Assembly: GCF_000374005.1 (NCBI RefSeq)
Contig: NZ_KB893168.1
Span: 100,441-164,440 of the forward strand
Direction of reading: 5' to 3'
Length of the DNA stretch: 64,000 nt
From: Kiloniella laminariae DSM 19542
GTDB taxonomy: Bacteria; Pseudomonadota; Alphaproteobacteria; Kiloniellales; Kiloniellaceae
Shown piece by piece: positions 7,958 to 17,158 of this stretch (position 1 is its first letter; each line of letters opens with the position of its first letter). The position numbers and the translations under genes are program-made. The notes beneath the pieces were generated by a model. It was not told where the DNA came from, ran no database searches, and worked only from the letters and a program-made list of their open reading frames with translations.

Positions 7958-10912
7958 ATGAGCTTCTTGCCCACGTCCAGACAGGAGCAGGTTGAGACCT
8001 CTCCCCACGTATCGGACGAGGTAAAGACGACCACCTGTTATATGTGCGCCTGCCGTTGCGGCATCAAAGTGCATTTAAGAGGCGACCAGATCCGTTACAT
8101 CGAAGGCAATCCGGATCACCCTGTCAATAAAGGGGTGCTTTGTGCCAAAGGCTCGGCCGGGATTATGCAGCACAACTCCCCTGCCCGGTTGCGCAAGCCT
8201 CTGTTGCGCACAGGCGAGCGTGGCTCTGGCGAGTTCAGGGAAATAGAATGGGAAGAAGCGCTGGAACTGGCGACGGGCTGGCTTGGCAATATCCGAAAAA
8301 CGGATCCAGCCAAACTCGCCTTCTTCACCGGACGCGACCAGTCGCAGAGCCTGACCGGCTGGTGGGCCGCCAAATTCGGCACCCGCAACTTTGCAGCCCA
8401 TGGTGGGTTTTGTTCTGTAAATATGGCAGCAGCCGGACTTTATACGGCTGGGGGCTCGTTCTGGGAATTTGGCGAGCCTGACTGGGATCTGACGAAATAC
8501 TTGCTGATGTTCGGTGTTGCCGAAGACCACGATTCCAATCCGATCAAAATTGGCCTTGGCAAACTTAAAGGCCGCAAGGGCACCAAGTTTGTTTCTGTAA
8601 ACCCGGTCCGCACAGGCTATTCAGGTATTGCAGATGAGTGGATCGGTATTCGCCCGGGCACTGATGGCCTTCTGGTTTTTGCCCTGATCCATGAGCTGCT
8701 CAAGGCAGAAAAGGTCGACTGGCAATATCTGTCGCGCTACACCAATGCTACCTGGCTGGTGATCCAGGACCAAGGAGCCGCTGACGATGGTCTTTTTGCT
8801 CGGGACGTCGATACAAATCCGCTTTGTTATGACGCTCAGAAAAAATTCCTGACTTCAGCCAACAATCCCGAGGCACAGCCTGCTCTGGTTGGAGAATATA
8901 TCCTGCCGGATGGACGTAAAGCTGTACCGGCTTTTCAGTTGATGGCCGAACGTTATCTTGATCCCAAGTATGCGCCGGATGCAGTTGCCGAACAGATTGG
9001 CTATAGCGCTGCAAACATTCGGCGCATTGCTGCTGAAATTGCCGAAGTGGCCTTCGAGCAGGAAATTATTCTGGATGTTCCCTGGACTGACTGGGCGGGT
9101 CGCAAGCAGGACAAGATGATTGGTCGCCCGGTTTCCATGCATGCCATGCGCGGGATCTCTGCCCACTCCAACGGTTTTCATACCTGTCGCGCCATTCATG
9201 TCCTGCAGATGTTGCTTGGCTCGATTGATGTGCCGGGAGGTTTCCGACATAAGCCCCCTTTCCCGCGCCCCTGCCCCCCCGGACCAAAACCTGCCGGACA
9301 GGACTCACTTGCCAATACGCCCCTACCAGGCATGCCGCTGGGCTTTCCCACAGGCCCGGAAGATCTGCTGGTCGAAAAAGACGGCAGCCCGAAACGGATC
9401 GACAAGGCCTACAGTTGGGAGTTTCCTCTCGCCTCTCATGGCCTGATGCACATGGTAATCCACAACGCCTGGAAGGGAGATCCATACCCGGTGGATACTC
9501 TGTTCATGTATATGGCAAACATGAGCTGGAACAGCTCCATGAATGTGCCGGGAACGATCAAGTATCTGACGGATAAAAACGAAGATGGCGGGTACAAAAT
9601 CCCCCGGATTATCTATTCTGACGCCTACCATTCTGAAATGGTGGCTTATGCAGATCTGGTTCTGCCAGATACCACCTACTTGGAACGCTGGGACTGTATC
9701 TCGCTGCTGGACCGTCCGATCTGCAGTGCGCATGGGCCAGCGGACTCTATTCGCCAACCTGTGGTCAAGCCGGATCGTGATGTCAGGGCATTTCAGGAAG
9801 TCCTGCTTGATCTTGGGGCCCGCCTCGGTCTGCCTGGTATGGTGAAAGAAGACGGGTCCCCCGCCTATCCCGGTGGCTATGCAGACTATATCACCAACCA
9901 TGAACGAACCCCGGGTGTCGGGCCGCTTGCAGGGTGGCGTGGCAAGGACGGCACCAGCCATGGCAAAGGAACTCCAAACCAGGGTCAACTTCAGCGCTAT
10001 ATTGATAACGGGTGTTTCTGGTCGGATGAATTCACGGCAGAACAGTCTTATTTCAAATTTGCCAATCGCTCCTATCTCGACCGGGCACAGAGCATGGGCT
10101 GGATCCCTTCGGCGGATCGGATCGTGATGCAGATCTATTCAGAGCCAATGCAGAAATTCCGTCTTGCGGCGCTCGGACATGGGGAGATCCAGCCGCCTGA
10201 TCACCTGCGCAGCCGGATCGAGGAAAATTTTGATCCCCTGCCTCTCTGGTATCAGCCGCTTGAAGAAAAAGCTTTTGATGGCGATGACTATCCCCTGCAT
10301 GCCATCACCCAACGCCCGATGCACATGTACCACAGCTGGGGATCCCAGAACGCCTGGTTACGCCAGATCACAGCGCAGAATCGCCTGTTCATAAACAAGA
10401 ACACTGCAGAGAAACAGGGGATTGCAGACGATGACTGGATCTGGGTTGTCTCTCCCCATGGCAAGGTCAAAACCCAGGTGCGCCTGATGAGCGGGGTCAA
10501 TCCCGATACAATCTGGACCTGGAATGCCATTGGAAAACGCAAGGGAACCTGGGGACTTGATCCGAAAGCACCGGAATCAAACAAAGGTTTCCTGCTCAAT
10601 CATATCATTTCTGAACTTCTGCCTCCCAGAGCAGATGGCTATCGCTATTCAAATTCAGATCCCGTCACAGGACAAGCTGCCTGGTATGATTTGAGAGTGC
10701 GCATCGAAAAGTGTGATGCAACGGAAGAAACGGTGACAGAGCCGCTGTTTGATACTCTGCCCCCTATTCCCAATGCGCCGGAACAGCTTGCTGTTCTTCG
10801 TTATGGTGAAAATTTCCCACCCGCGAAATCTCTAAACAAAAAAAGCCCGACAACCGAGCACAAAGAACCAGCTCTGGTATACAAAACAAATGTGAAGGGG
10901 GAAGCATCATGA
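7958..10912 (+). CDS. soeA: Molybdopterin oxidoreductase, sulfite dehydrogenase catalytic subunit SoeA-like
   Basis: The 984-residue protein belongs to the DMSO-reductase superfamily. The N-terminal [4Fe-4S] motif has Cys27, Cys30, Cys34 and Cys62 (CYMCACRCG and VLCAKG). A cysteine in AHGGFCSVNM (residue 152) is the likely molybdenum ligand. The C-terminal pterin-binding domain follows at about 740-900. No Tat or Sec signal is present, matching the cytoplasmic orientation reported for SoeABC. With soeB and soeC it would oxidise sulfite to sulfate and pass electrons to the quinone pool. The stop overlaps the soeB start by 4 nt. The alternative is another Psr/Phs-type three-subunit enzyme; the pta neighbour and lack of a signal peptide favour SoeA. 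Confidence 0.85.
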   Translation: MSFLPTSRQEQVETSPHVSDEVKTTTCYMCACRCGIKVHLRGDQIRYIEGNPDHPVNKGVLCAKGSAGIMQHNSPARLRKPLLRTGERGSGEFREIEWEEALELATGWLGNIRKTDPAKLAFFTGRDQSQSLTGWWAAKFGTRNFAAHGGFCSVNMAAAGLYTAGGSFWEFGEPDWDLTKYLLMFGVAEDHDSNPIKIGLGKLKGRKGTKFVSVNPVRTGYSGIADEWIGIRPGTDGLLVFALIHELLKAEKVDWQYLSRYTNATWLVIQDQGAADDGLFARDVDTNPLCYDAQKKFLTSANNPEAQPALVGEYILPDGRKAVPAFQLMAERYLDPKYAPDAVAEQIGYSAANIRRIAAEIAEVAFEQEIILDVPWTDWAGRKQDKMIGRPVSMHAMRGISAHSNGFHTCRAIHVLQMLLGSIDVPGGFRHKPPFPRPCPPGPKPAGQDSLANTPLPGMPLGFPTGPEDLLVEKDGSPKRIDKAYSWEFPLASHGLMHMVIHNAWKGDPYPVDTLFMYMANMSWNSSMNVPGTIKYLTDKNEDGGYKIPRIIYSDAYHSEMVAYADLVLPDTTYLERWDCISLLDRPICSAHGPADSIRQPVVKPDRDVRAFQEVLLDLGARLGLPGMVKEDGSPAYPGGYADYITNHERTPGVGPLAGWRGKDGTSHGKGTPNQGQLQRYIDNGCFWSDEFTAEQSYFKFANRSYLDRAQSMGWIPSADRIVMQIYSEPMQKFRLAALGHGEIQPPDHLRSRIEENFDPLPLWYQPLEEKAFDGDDYPLHAITQRPMHMYHSWGSQNAWLRQITAQNRLFINKNTAEKQGIADDDWIWVVSPHGKVKTQVRLMSGVNPDTIWTWNAIGKRKGTWGLDPKAPESNKGFLLNHIISELLPPRADGYRYSNSDPVTGQAAWYDLRVRIEKCDATEETVTEPLFDTLPPIPNAPEQLAVLRYGENFPPAKSLNKKSPTTEHKEPALVYKTNVKGEAS

Positions 10913-11661
10913 CCTGCCTTCCTGTTGTCAATCCGACAAAAAAACTGGGACTGGTTATAGACCTGGATATCTGTGTTGGTTGCCATGCCTGTGCTGTCAA
11001 TTGCAAGGAGTGGAACACGGGAGGTCATTCAGCACCCCTGACCGACCTTGATCCCTACGGGGCTGACCCCAATGGTGTCTGGTTTAACCGTATTCACAGT
11101 TTTGAAGTTGTGGATGAGGACAATGACAGTAAAACAGTTCACTTCCCCAAAAGCTGCCTGCATTGTGATGATGCCCCCTGCGTGACTGTTTGCCCGACCG
11201 GGGCATCCTATAAACGTGAAGAAGACGGCATTGTTCTGGTTGATGCCGACAAATGCATCGGCTGTAAACTCTGTTCCTGGGCCTGCGCCTATGGGGCAAG
11301 AGAATATGATGAAGATGTCGGTATCATGAAAAAATGCACTCTCTGTGTTGACCGGATCTACAACGAGAACCTGCCCGAAGCCTCCAGAGTTCCTGCCTGT
11401 GTCTCCACCTGCCCGGTCGGAGCCAGATCTTTTGGGGATTTCAATGACCCCAAATCCCATGTCAGCCTGTTGGTCGCGGACCGGGGTGGTTTTGACCTGA
11501 TGGCCGAGCTTGACTACAAACCTGTGAACAAATATCTGCCTCCGCGTCCGAAACAGAATGAACACAGTTGTGCCGCCAACAAGCCCAAACAGCTTACCCC
11601 GGTCGCAACAGAAAAAGCCGGACTCTTTGCCCGCTGGGCCGACAAGGTATTGTCCCTGTGA
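10909..11661 (+). CDS. soeB: Four-cluster ferredoxin subunit, SoeB-like
   Basis: The 250-residue protein carries four cysteine groups for [4Fe-4S] clusters: CVGCHACAVNC (22-32), CLHCDDAPCVTVCP, CIGCKLCSWAC, and CTLC with CVSTCP. This is the DmsB/PsrB/SoeB pattern. It relays electrons from the molybdenum subunit to the membrane anchor on the cytoplasmic face. The start overlaps the soeA stop (ATGA), and a GGGGGAAGC site precedes it, so the two are translationally coupled. There is no signal peptide. The C-terminal 40 residues are variable and lack cysteine motifs. Confidence 0.9.
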   Translation: MTCLPVVNPTKKLGLVIDLDICVGCHACAVNCKEWNTGGHSAPLTDLDPYGADPNGVWFNRIHSFEVVDEDNDSKTVHFPKSCLHCDDAPCVTVCPTGASYKREEDGIVLVDADKCIGCKLCSWACAYGAREYDEDVGIMKKCTLCVDRIYNENLPEASRVPACVSTCPVGARSFGDFNDPKSHVSLLVADRGGFDLMAELDYKPVNKYLPPRPKQNEHSCAANKPKQLTPVATEKAGLFARWADKVLSL

Positions 11662-11700
11662 ACAAAATTAATTCAATACACTCCAAGCAAGAGGCCCTCT

Positions 11701-12654
11701 ATGCATCCGGCTAAGTCCGTTATTCTGTTCACCACGGCTTCCGGGGCCGGATATGGCATGATCTTCCTGCTGACGTTAGGTCAGTTGCTTGGAATACTTC
11801 CATTTAACAGTACCCTGGCTTTCAGCGGCTTCGGTACAGCTTTTTTCCTGATTATCCTGGGGCTGGCTTCATCAACCTTTCATCTGGGCCGTCCGGAAAG
11901 AGCCTGGAGGGCTCTGAGCCAGTGGCGAAGTTCATGGCTGAGCCGGGAAGGAATTCTGGCCATATCCAGCTTTATTCCTGCAGGCCTTTATGCACTGCTC
12001 ATTGTGGTTGGACAGGGTAGCTTTGATGGTCTGGTGATATTTTCAGGTCTGGTAAGCCTGATGCTTTGCACAGCAACCGTTTACTGCACAGCCATGATCT
12101 ATGCATCCCTGAAGCCGATACCCGCCTGGTATAATCGATTGGTGCCCACAAGTTATCTGGTGCTTGCTCTCTCTTCCGGAGCCCTGCTCCTGAGCTGTAT
12201 TTTGCACTTTCAGGGGCTCAGTGACCTGATCACCGATATTACCACCATCATCCTGTTGCTGGCATCTCTCGTGACCAAGTTTCTCTACTGGCAACATATC
12301 GCCGAACACAGGGGACGGTCCTCTGTCGGGACAGCCACAGGACTTGGCAAGCTGGGCAAGGTTCGCCTTCTCGAAGCCGCCCACAGTGAAGCCAACTATC
12401 TGATGAAGGAAATGGGTTTCAGGATTGCCCGAAAACACAGTCAACGTTTACGCAAGATCACTTTTATCAGTGGATTTGTTCTGCCAGTTTTTCTGATTTC
12501 TCTTGTCGGAGTTCTGGCAAGTACAACACTCGCCAATCTCGTGATGATACTGGCCATACTGATGGGAACAACAGGTATTCTCACAGAACGCTGGCTATTT
12601 TTTGCAGAGGCAAAACACACTGTAAGCCTCTATTACGGAGCAGAAAAACTTTAA
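11701..12654 (+). CDS. soeC: Membrane anchor subunit, DmsC/SoeC-like
   Basis: The 317-residue hydrophobic protein has about eight predicted transmembrane helices (for example GYGMIFLLTLGQLLGILPF near the N-terminus) and resembles DmsC-type anchors. HLGRPERAWRAL just after helix 2 is a family hallmark. It would hold SoeAB at the inner membrane and transfer electrons to ubiquinone. It follows soeB by 39 nt and ends 39 nt before a strong terminator, marking the end of the operon. Subunit identity is secure; sulfite as donor is inferred from the operon. Confidence 0.87.
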   Translation: MHPAKSVILFTTASGAGYGMIFLLTLGQLLGILPFNSTLAFSGFGTAFFLIILGLASSTFHLGRPERAWRALSQWRSSWLSREGILAISSFIPAGLYALLIVVGQGSFDGLVIFSGLVSLMLCTATVYCTAMIYASLKPIPAWYNRLVPTSYLVLALSSGALLLSCILHFQGLSDLITDITTIILLLASLVTKFLYWQHIAEHRGRSSVGTATGLGKLGKVRLLEAAHSEANYLMKEMGFRIARKHSQRLRKITFISGFVLPVFLISLVGVLASTTLANLVMILAILMGTTGILTERWLFFAEAKHTVSLYYGAEKL

Positions 12655-12693
12655 AACCATACCTCCTTGATGGATATCTCCTCAAGGAAACTC

Positions 12694-12732
12694 CGCTGAG
12701 GCAGAAAGTTACTCTGCCTCAGCGTTTTTTTT
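12694..12732 (+). terminator. Rho-independent terminator of pta-soeABC
   Basis: A perfect 11-bp stem (CGCTGAGGCAG / CTGCCTCAGCG) encloses a 9-nt loop and is followed by eight T residues at 12725-12732. It lies between convergent soeC and the leucine dehydrogenase gene. Confidence 0.93.
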
Positions 12733-12752
12733 ATTACATATCCCTGATGCAA

Positions 12753-13850
12753 TCAGGCAACGTGTTTTACTGTACGGCCTGCACCAGTGCCTTTCATCTG
12801 ACGTTGCCGGGCCTGCAAGATTTTTTCCTGAGCCATACTGTCCGCGACATCACTTGTTGCACGACCTTCCCGATCAGCACGGATGAATATGTCCAGCAGG
12901 ACATCGTGGATACTGGCAACTTTGGAATCAACCAGAGTACGGTCATAGCGCCCGATAATTTCTCCGGCCACATTGATGATGCCCCCAGCATTGATCACAT
13001 AATCAGGAGCATAGAGGATTTTCTGCAGGCGCAAGAGATCGCCATCCGATGCTGAGGATAACTGGTTGTTCGCAGCACCAGCCACAATCCTGGCCTTGAT
13101 CCGCGGGATACTTTGTTCATTCATAATAGCCCCGAGAGCACAGGGCGCGACCACATCAGCATCACAAAACAGGATTTCATCACAGGAAACAGCTGTCGCC
13201 CCGAAAGCGGATACAGCCTTTCTTGTGATGTCATCGTTAATATCGGCAACTATCAACTTTGCCCCGGCCCTGTGGAGTTCCTCGCAAAGGTGCCATCCGA
13301 CATGCCCCAGCCCCTGAACGGCCACAACAAGCCCCCTGACATCTTGTTTTCCCAGACGATGCCTGACAGCAGCTCTAATCCCGTTAAAGGTTCCCCGTGC
13401 CGTAAAAGGCGACGGGTCACCACTTGCTGCCTGCCCGGAGTTCAACCCGCCAACATGATCTGTTTCCTGGGCGACAATTTCCATATCCGATACAGAGATG
13501 CCGACATCTTCGGCTGTGATGTATTTTCCAGAAAGTCCCTCGACAAAACGACCAAATGAGCGAAATAGCGCTTCTGACTTATCCTTGCCTGCATCCCCTA
13601 TTATAACAGCCTTGCCGCCACCAAGTTCCAGTCCAGCCATGGCATTTTTATAGCTCATTCCCCTTGAAAGCCTCAGGGCATCCCTGAGAGCTTCCTCGTC
13701 ACTGGCATAGGACCACATACGGCAACCGCCTGCTGCAGGCCCCAAAGCGGTTGAATGAACCGCGATTATTGCCTTGAGGCCGGAAATGGCATCATGGCAA
13801 AAAACAACCTGCTCGTGCCCGGCAAAAGCCTCGTGATTAAATACGCTCAT
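12753..13850 (-). CDS. ldh: Leucine dehydrogenase (Glu/Leu/Phe/Val dehydrogenase family)
   Basis: The 365-residue enzyme should catalyse NAD-dependent oxidative deamination of leucine, valine or isoleucine to the 2-oxo acids plus ammonium. Catalytic lysines fall at positions 68 (GMSYKNAMAGL) and 80 (LELGGGKAVI), matching Bacillus leucine dehydrogenase numbering. A Rossmann motif (VAVQGLGHVGWHL) lies near residue 185. Length is typical. It is divergent from an Lrp-type regulator 322 bp away, the usual context for such control. Products would feed the valine and leucine operons that follow in the window. Phenylalanine or valine preference cannot be excluded. Confidence 0.9.
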   Translation of the reverse strand: MSVFNHEAFAGHEQVVFCHDAISGLKAIIAVHSTALGPAAGGCRMWSYASDEEALRDALRLSRGMSYKNAMAGLELGGGKAVIIGDAGKDKSEALFRSFGRFVEGLSGKYITAEDVGISVSDMEIVAQETDHVGGLNSGQAASGDPSPFTARGTFNGIRAAVRHRLGKQDVRGLVVAVQGLGHVGWHLCEELHRAGAKLIVADINDDITRKAVSAFGATAVSCDEILFCDADVVAPCALGAIMNEQSIPRIKARIVAGAANNQLSSASDGDLLRLQKILYAPDYVINAGGIINVAGEIIGRYDRTLVDSKVASIHDVLLDIFIRADREGRATSDVADSMAQEKILQARQRQMKGTGAGRTVKHVA

Positions 13851-14172
13851 CTTACTTTTCCCCGGATGACCGAAACGATCAGTCTCTATTGATTATCCGT
13901 AGAACAGGCAGACCTTGCAGGAGAAAAACAAACCAAGAGTTTTACACTTGAATCATACTGTTCAAGCTGGCTCTTCGTTGATGCCAGAAAGATATTATCA
14001 TCTGGATCACTCTCTCCTGCCCTGCAGATATCTTGCAGCTGCCGCTTGTTCTGTTTGTTTACGGCTTCTTTTAATTTTGCCAAAATCTTTCTGGAATGTT
14101 CTTTCTTTTCCATTCAATTTTCCGGTATTTTAGCAATCTGGTTTCTCTAAAATTCATTATGGCGAAAAAATT
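13851..14172. promoter_or_regulatory. Divergent promoter region, ldh / Lrp
   Basis: 322 bp between the divergent ldh and Lrp-family genes. It should contain both promoters and Lrp-binding sites, which are typically degenerate and AT-rich; the stretch near 14040-14172 is AT-rich. Short open frames here lack ribosome-binding sites. No precise operator can be given. Confidence 0.5.
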
Positions 14173-14658
14173 ATGCCGATTTCACTCGACAATACAGACA
14201 GAAAGATCCTGAAGCTGATGCAGCAGGATTCTGGCCTCAGTAATGCCGAAATTGCTGAACAGGTAGGGTTATCAACTGCACCCTGCTGGCGCCGGATCAA
14301 AAGGCTCGAAGAAAACGGCATTATCAGACAAAAGGTCGCCATTCTTGATCCAGACAGTCTGGGGCTTGAAATAGTGGTTTTTGCCACGGTCAAGGTAACT
14401 GCGCAGGCTCAGCATGGACTTGAGGATTTTGAACGCAGGGTCAGCCGCTTTGATGAAGTGACTGAATGTTATACCGTCAGCGGGGGCATGGATTACATCC
14501 TGCGCATCGTCACAATCGATATGCGCAGCTATGAGCGATTTCTGCGCGACAATCTGCTGCAAATCCCAAATATTGCTGAAGTACATTCCCGTTTTGCTGT
14601 CTCAAAGGTCAAATATACAACAGGCCTGCCTCTGGATCTGGTCAAGACAAAAGACTGA
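14173..14658 (+). CDS. Lrp/AsnC-family transcriptional regulator
   Basis: The 161-residue product has an N-terminal AsnC-type helix-turn-helix (about 5-60; LSNAEIAEQVGLSTAPCWRR) and a C-terminal RAM ligand-binding domain (about 70-150) with the G-G-x-D turn (VSGGMDYILRIV). Such proteins form octamers and respond to amino acids. Divergence from ldh suggests that it activates leucine dehydrogenase in response to a branched-chain amino acid, like BkdR in Pseudomonas. That target is inferred from position. Confidence 0.92.
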   Translation: MPISLDNTDRKILKLMQQDSGLSNAEIAEQVGLSTAPCWRRIKRLEENGIIRQKVAILDPDSLGLEIVVFATVKVTAQAQHGLEDFERRVSRFDEVTECYTVSGGMDYILRIVTIDMRSYERFLRDNLLQIPNIAEVHSRFAVSKVKYTTGLPLDLVKTKD

Positions 14659-14846
14659 TAAAGCAGGCTTGTCGGAAAAGGCTTGAAAACCAGCACCCAA
14701 TCTTCTAGCTTGGCTCAGGTTTTCAGGGACGCCTACCGCCAAAAGTCGTATCACCCTGCTGAAATGTCGCACTGACGTTCACTATCACCAAAGTATTCTT
14801 CTGGATCGCATTGAGCGGGAATGATCCGGGTTAAGGAGAAAACTCT

Positions 14847-15431
14847 ATGGTCGATATTATCAAAGATCTCAAACACAAAGCGCGTCATCTTCACCGAAAT
14901 ATCCTTACTTCTACGCCGCAAAGCTTGGCTTTCATCCGAAAACAACCTGGTTTAGTCAAGTTATCCAACGCTGAACTGATCGAACAGACCCTGCGGCGTC
15001 ATTGCTTGTCCCAGCTAGCTATCTTTTTGGGGTTTCAGGGCTGGGCACATTTGCTCAAAGTCATGCAAGAGCCTGGTAGCCCTCCTGGTGAAAACCAGAG
15101 ATCAGTAGTAGATTACGGTAAACTTCTCTATCCACCCCGCTGTGGTGTTTACACCAATATCTGGCATGTTTTCTACGGAGAGGCCCGTCAGGTCCGACAG
15201 AAAAATGCGGGATATCTCCTGCCCTACAAAACCCAGTTTCTTGTATGCGAGGCTGATTATATCCGAACGCTGGGGCTCGATCCGGAAGACCAGAACTGGA
15301 ATCTGCTGGAGCGTGACTGGATCAATCCAGCAGCACACCCCGCTCGGAACCATCTGTACAAGACGTTGATCGATCATGCCTTGGCCGGACAAGGCTGGCT
15401 GTATCCCGATCAAAGGCAGAACGGTATATAA
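14847..15431 (+). CDS. Conserved hypothetical protein
   Basis: I do not recognise a characterised family. The 194-residue soluble product has a basic, helical N-terminus (IKDLKHKARHLHRNILTS), a central LGFQGWAHLLKVM segment, and a C-terminal half rich in aromatic residues with YLLPYKTQFLVCEADYI and LGLDPEDQNW. It has no signal peptide or membrane helix. A good site (TTAAGGAGAAAAC) precedes the ATG. The LGF-x-x-W-x-H pattern is reminiscent of small proteins in alphaproteobacteria that I recall only as hypothetical. It stands alone between Lrp and a bidirectional terminator. Confidence 0.75.
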   Translation: MVDIIKDLKHKARHLHRNILTSTPQSLAFIRKQPGLVKLSNAELIEQTLRRHCLSQLAIFLGFQGWAHLLKVMQEPGSPPGENQRSVVDYGKLLYPPRCGVYTNIWHVFYGEARQVRQKNAGYLLPYKTQFLVCEADYIRTLGLDPEDQNWNLLERDWINPAAHPARNHLYKTLIDHALAGQGWLYPDQRQNGI

Positions 15432-15444
15432 TTGATGGTCAAAG

Positions 15445-15475
15445 TGAACGGCACTGTAACCAACAGTGCCGTTCA
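15445..15475. terminator. Bidirectional stem-loop between convergent genes
   Basis: A perfect 13-bp inverted repeat (TGAACGGCACTGT / ACAGTGCCGTTCA) with a 5-nt loop lies between the convergent hypothetical gene and the end of the valine operon. No strong T run follows on either strand, so efficiency is uncertain, but stem length and position fit a shared terminator. Confidence 0.75.
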
Positions 15476-15481
15476 GTAAAT

Positions 15482-17098
15482 TCACCCAAGCATGCGAAGT
15501 TCACGTCGGATGATTTTTCCTGTCGTGGTCATGGGTAAGGCCTCGACAAAAGCGACTTCGCGTGGATATTCATGCGCCGCAAGCTGACTTTTGACAAAGT
15601 TCTGGATTTCTTTCACCAGTTCAGGGCTTTCCTGATAACCATCGTTCAGAACAACAAAGGCCTTCACAATTTCGGTACGTTGCGGATCCGGTTTTCCAAC
15701 CACGCCGGCCATACGTATCGCCGGATGACCGATCAGACAGTCTTCTATCTCACCGGGGCCTATACGATAACCGGCCGAGGTAATAACATCATCATCCCGG
15801 CCCACAAACTGTATCCATCCTTCAGCGTCAAGAATACCTCTGTCCCCTGTCAGGAGCCAGGACCCGGCAAACTTCTTCCCGGTTGCTTCCGGATTGTTCC
15901 AGTATTGCAGAAACATCACCGGATCAGGGCTTTTCACCCCGATATTGCCAAGCTCGCCAGTCGGAAGTTTCTGGCCACTGTCATCAACGATTGCCAGCTC
16001 GTGACCCGGCACTGCACGCCCCATAATTCCCGGACGGGCAGGCATAATTTTTGAACAGGACGAGACAATCATGTTGCACTCTGTTTGGCCGTAGAATTCA
16101 TTGATTGTCAGACCAAAGGTCTTGCGTCCCCAATCCAGTAACTCAGTCCCCAGCGTTTCACCACCGGAAGCAATTGAGCGCATCTGAAGATTCCAGCGCT
16201 TCTCCGGATCTTTGACCGTTCGCATCATTTTCAGGGCGGTTGGTGGGATAAAAGCATTGCGAATTTTTTGCTGCTCAAGGAGTTCAAAAGCCGCTTCGGC
16301 TGTGAATTTTTCAAAACGCCGGGCCACCACCGTTACGCCGTGATGCAAGGCGGGAAGCAGAACATCCAACAAGCCACCAATCCAGGCCCAGTCCGCCGGA
16401 GTCCAGATTTTATCTCCCGGTTGAGGGAAAAAGTCATGCGACATCTCCACACCCGGTAAATGCCCAAGCAGAACCCGGTGTGCATGCAGCGCCCCTTTTG
16501 GCTGCCCTGTTGTTCCGGAAGTATAGATAATCACGGCAGGATCATCCGCTTTGGTCAGAACTGGCGTAAAGAGATCGGACTGAACAGCGATTTCCTGATG
16601 CAGATCCCTTGCGTCCTCGACAGGGCCGTCAATAGACAGAACCAGTTCCAGTTCAGGCAAACGGTCACGTATTTCTGCCAGTTTCCGCACACCATCGGTA
16701 TTGGTGATAACCACCCGGGCACCCGAATTTGACAGGCGATATTCAAGCGCCTCAACACCAAAAAGCATAAAAAGCGGAATGGCTATACAGCCCATCTTAT
16801 AGGCGGCAATGTGTGAAAAAGCCGTTTCAGGTGACTGTGGCAACAGGATCGCAACCCTGTCTCCCCGGACGATGCCGCTGGAATCCAATAGGTTTGCAAG
16901 ACGGTTTGAGAGCTTTTTCAGGTCGCCGAAAGAATAATCAGATACTTGCCCTGCAGTATCAATAAAGCTGAGCGCAAGCCTGTCTGGCTCGCGCTCAGCC
17001 CATTTGTCACAGACATCTACACCGATGTTGTAGCTATCCGGAATTTCCCAGTGAAAAGCCTCTTTAACAGATTCATAGCTTGGCCCCTGACGTAACAT
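15482..17098 (-). CDS. Acyl-CoA synthetase (AMP-forming), acetyl/medium-chain type
   Basis: The product of 538 residues activates a carboxylic acid with ATP and CoA via an acyl-adenylate. The AMP-binding P-loop (YTSGTTGQPKGALHAH), the FYGQTEC motif, the hinge (LLTGDRG) and the C-terminal lysine motif (TTTGKIIRRELR) are all present. The ATG at 17098 was chosen because GGGGAAAGAG lies just upstream; a longer frame would begin at TTG 17152. It is the last gene of the valine operon, 60 nt after mmsB, suggesting activation of isobutyrate, propionate or a similar short branched acid. Substrate is not determinable from sequence. Confidence 0.88.
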   Translation of the reverse strand: MLRQGPSYESVKEAFHWEIPDSYNIGVDVCDKWAEREPDRLALSFIDTAGQVSDYSFGDLKKLSNRLANLLDSSGIVRGDRVAILLPQSPETAFSHIAAYKMGCIAIPLFMLFGVEALEYRLSNSGARVVITNTDGVRKLAEIRDRLPELELVLSIDGPVEDARDLHQEIAVQSDLFTPVLTKADDPAVIIYTSGTTGQPKGALHAHRVLLGHLPGVEMSHDFFPQPGDKIWTPADWAWIGGLLDVLLPALHHGVTVVARRFEKFTAEAAFELLEQQKIRNAFIPPTALKMMRTVKDPEKRWNLQMRSIASGGETLGTELLDWGRKTFGLTINEFYGQTECNMIVSSCSKIMPARPGIMGRAVPGHELAIVDDSGQKLPTGELGNIGVKSPDPVMFLQYWNNPEATGKKFAGSWLLTGDRGILDAEGWIQFVGRDDDVITSAGYRIGPGEIEDCLIGHPAIRMAGVVGKPDPQRTEIVKAFVVLNDGYQESPELVKEIQNFVKSQLAAHEYPREVAFVEALPMTTTGKIIRRELRMLG

Positions 17099-17158
17099 TA
17101 CTCTTTCCCCGCAGGATTGTTTTTTTATTCCAGGGACACTGGACGGTGACAAGCTACC

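Noticed and set aside
9323..9988. 221-codon frame antisense to soeA
   Set aside because: Shadow of a conserved molybdopterin-domain coding sequence.
14684..14725. Inverted repeat TGAAAACC / GGTTTTCA after the Lrp gene
   Set aside because: The 26-nt loop and lack of a T run make a terminator unlikely.
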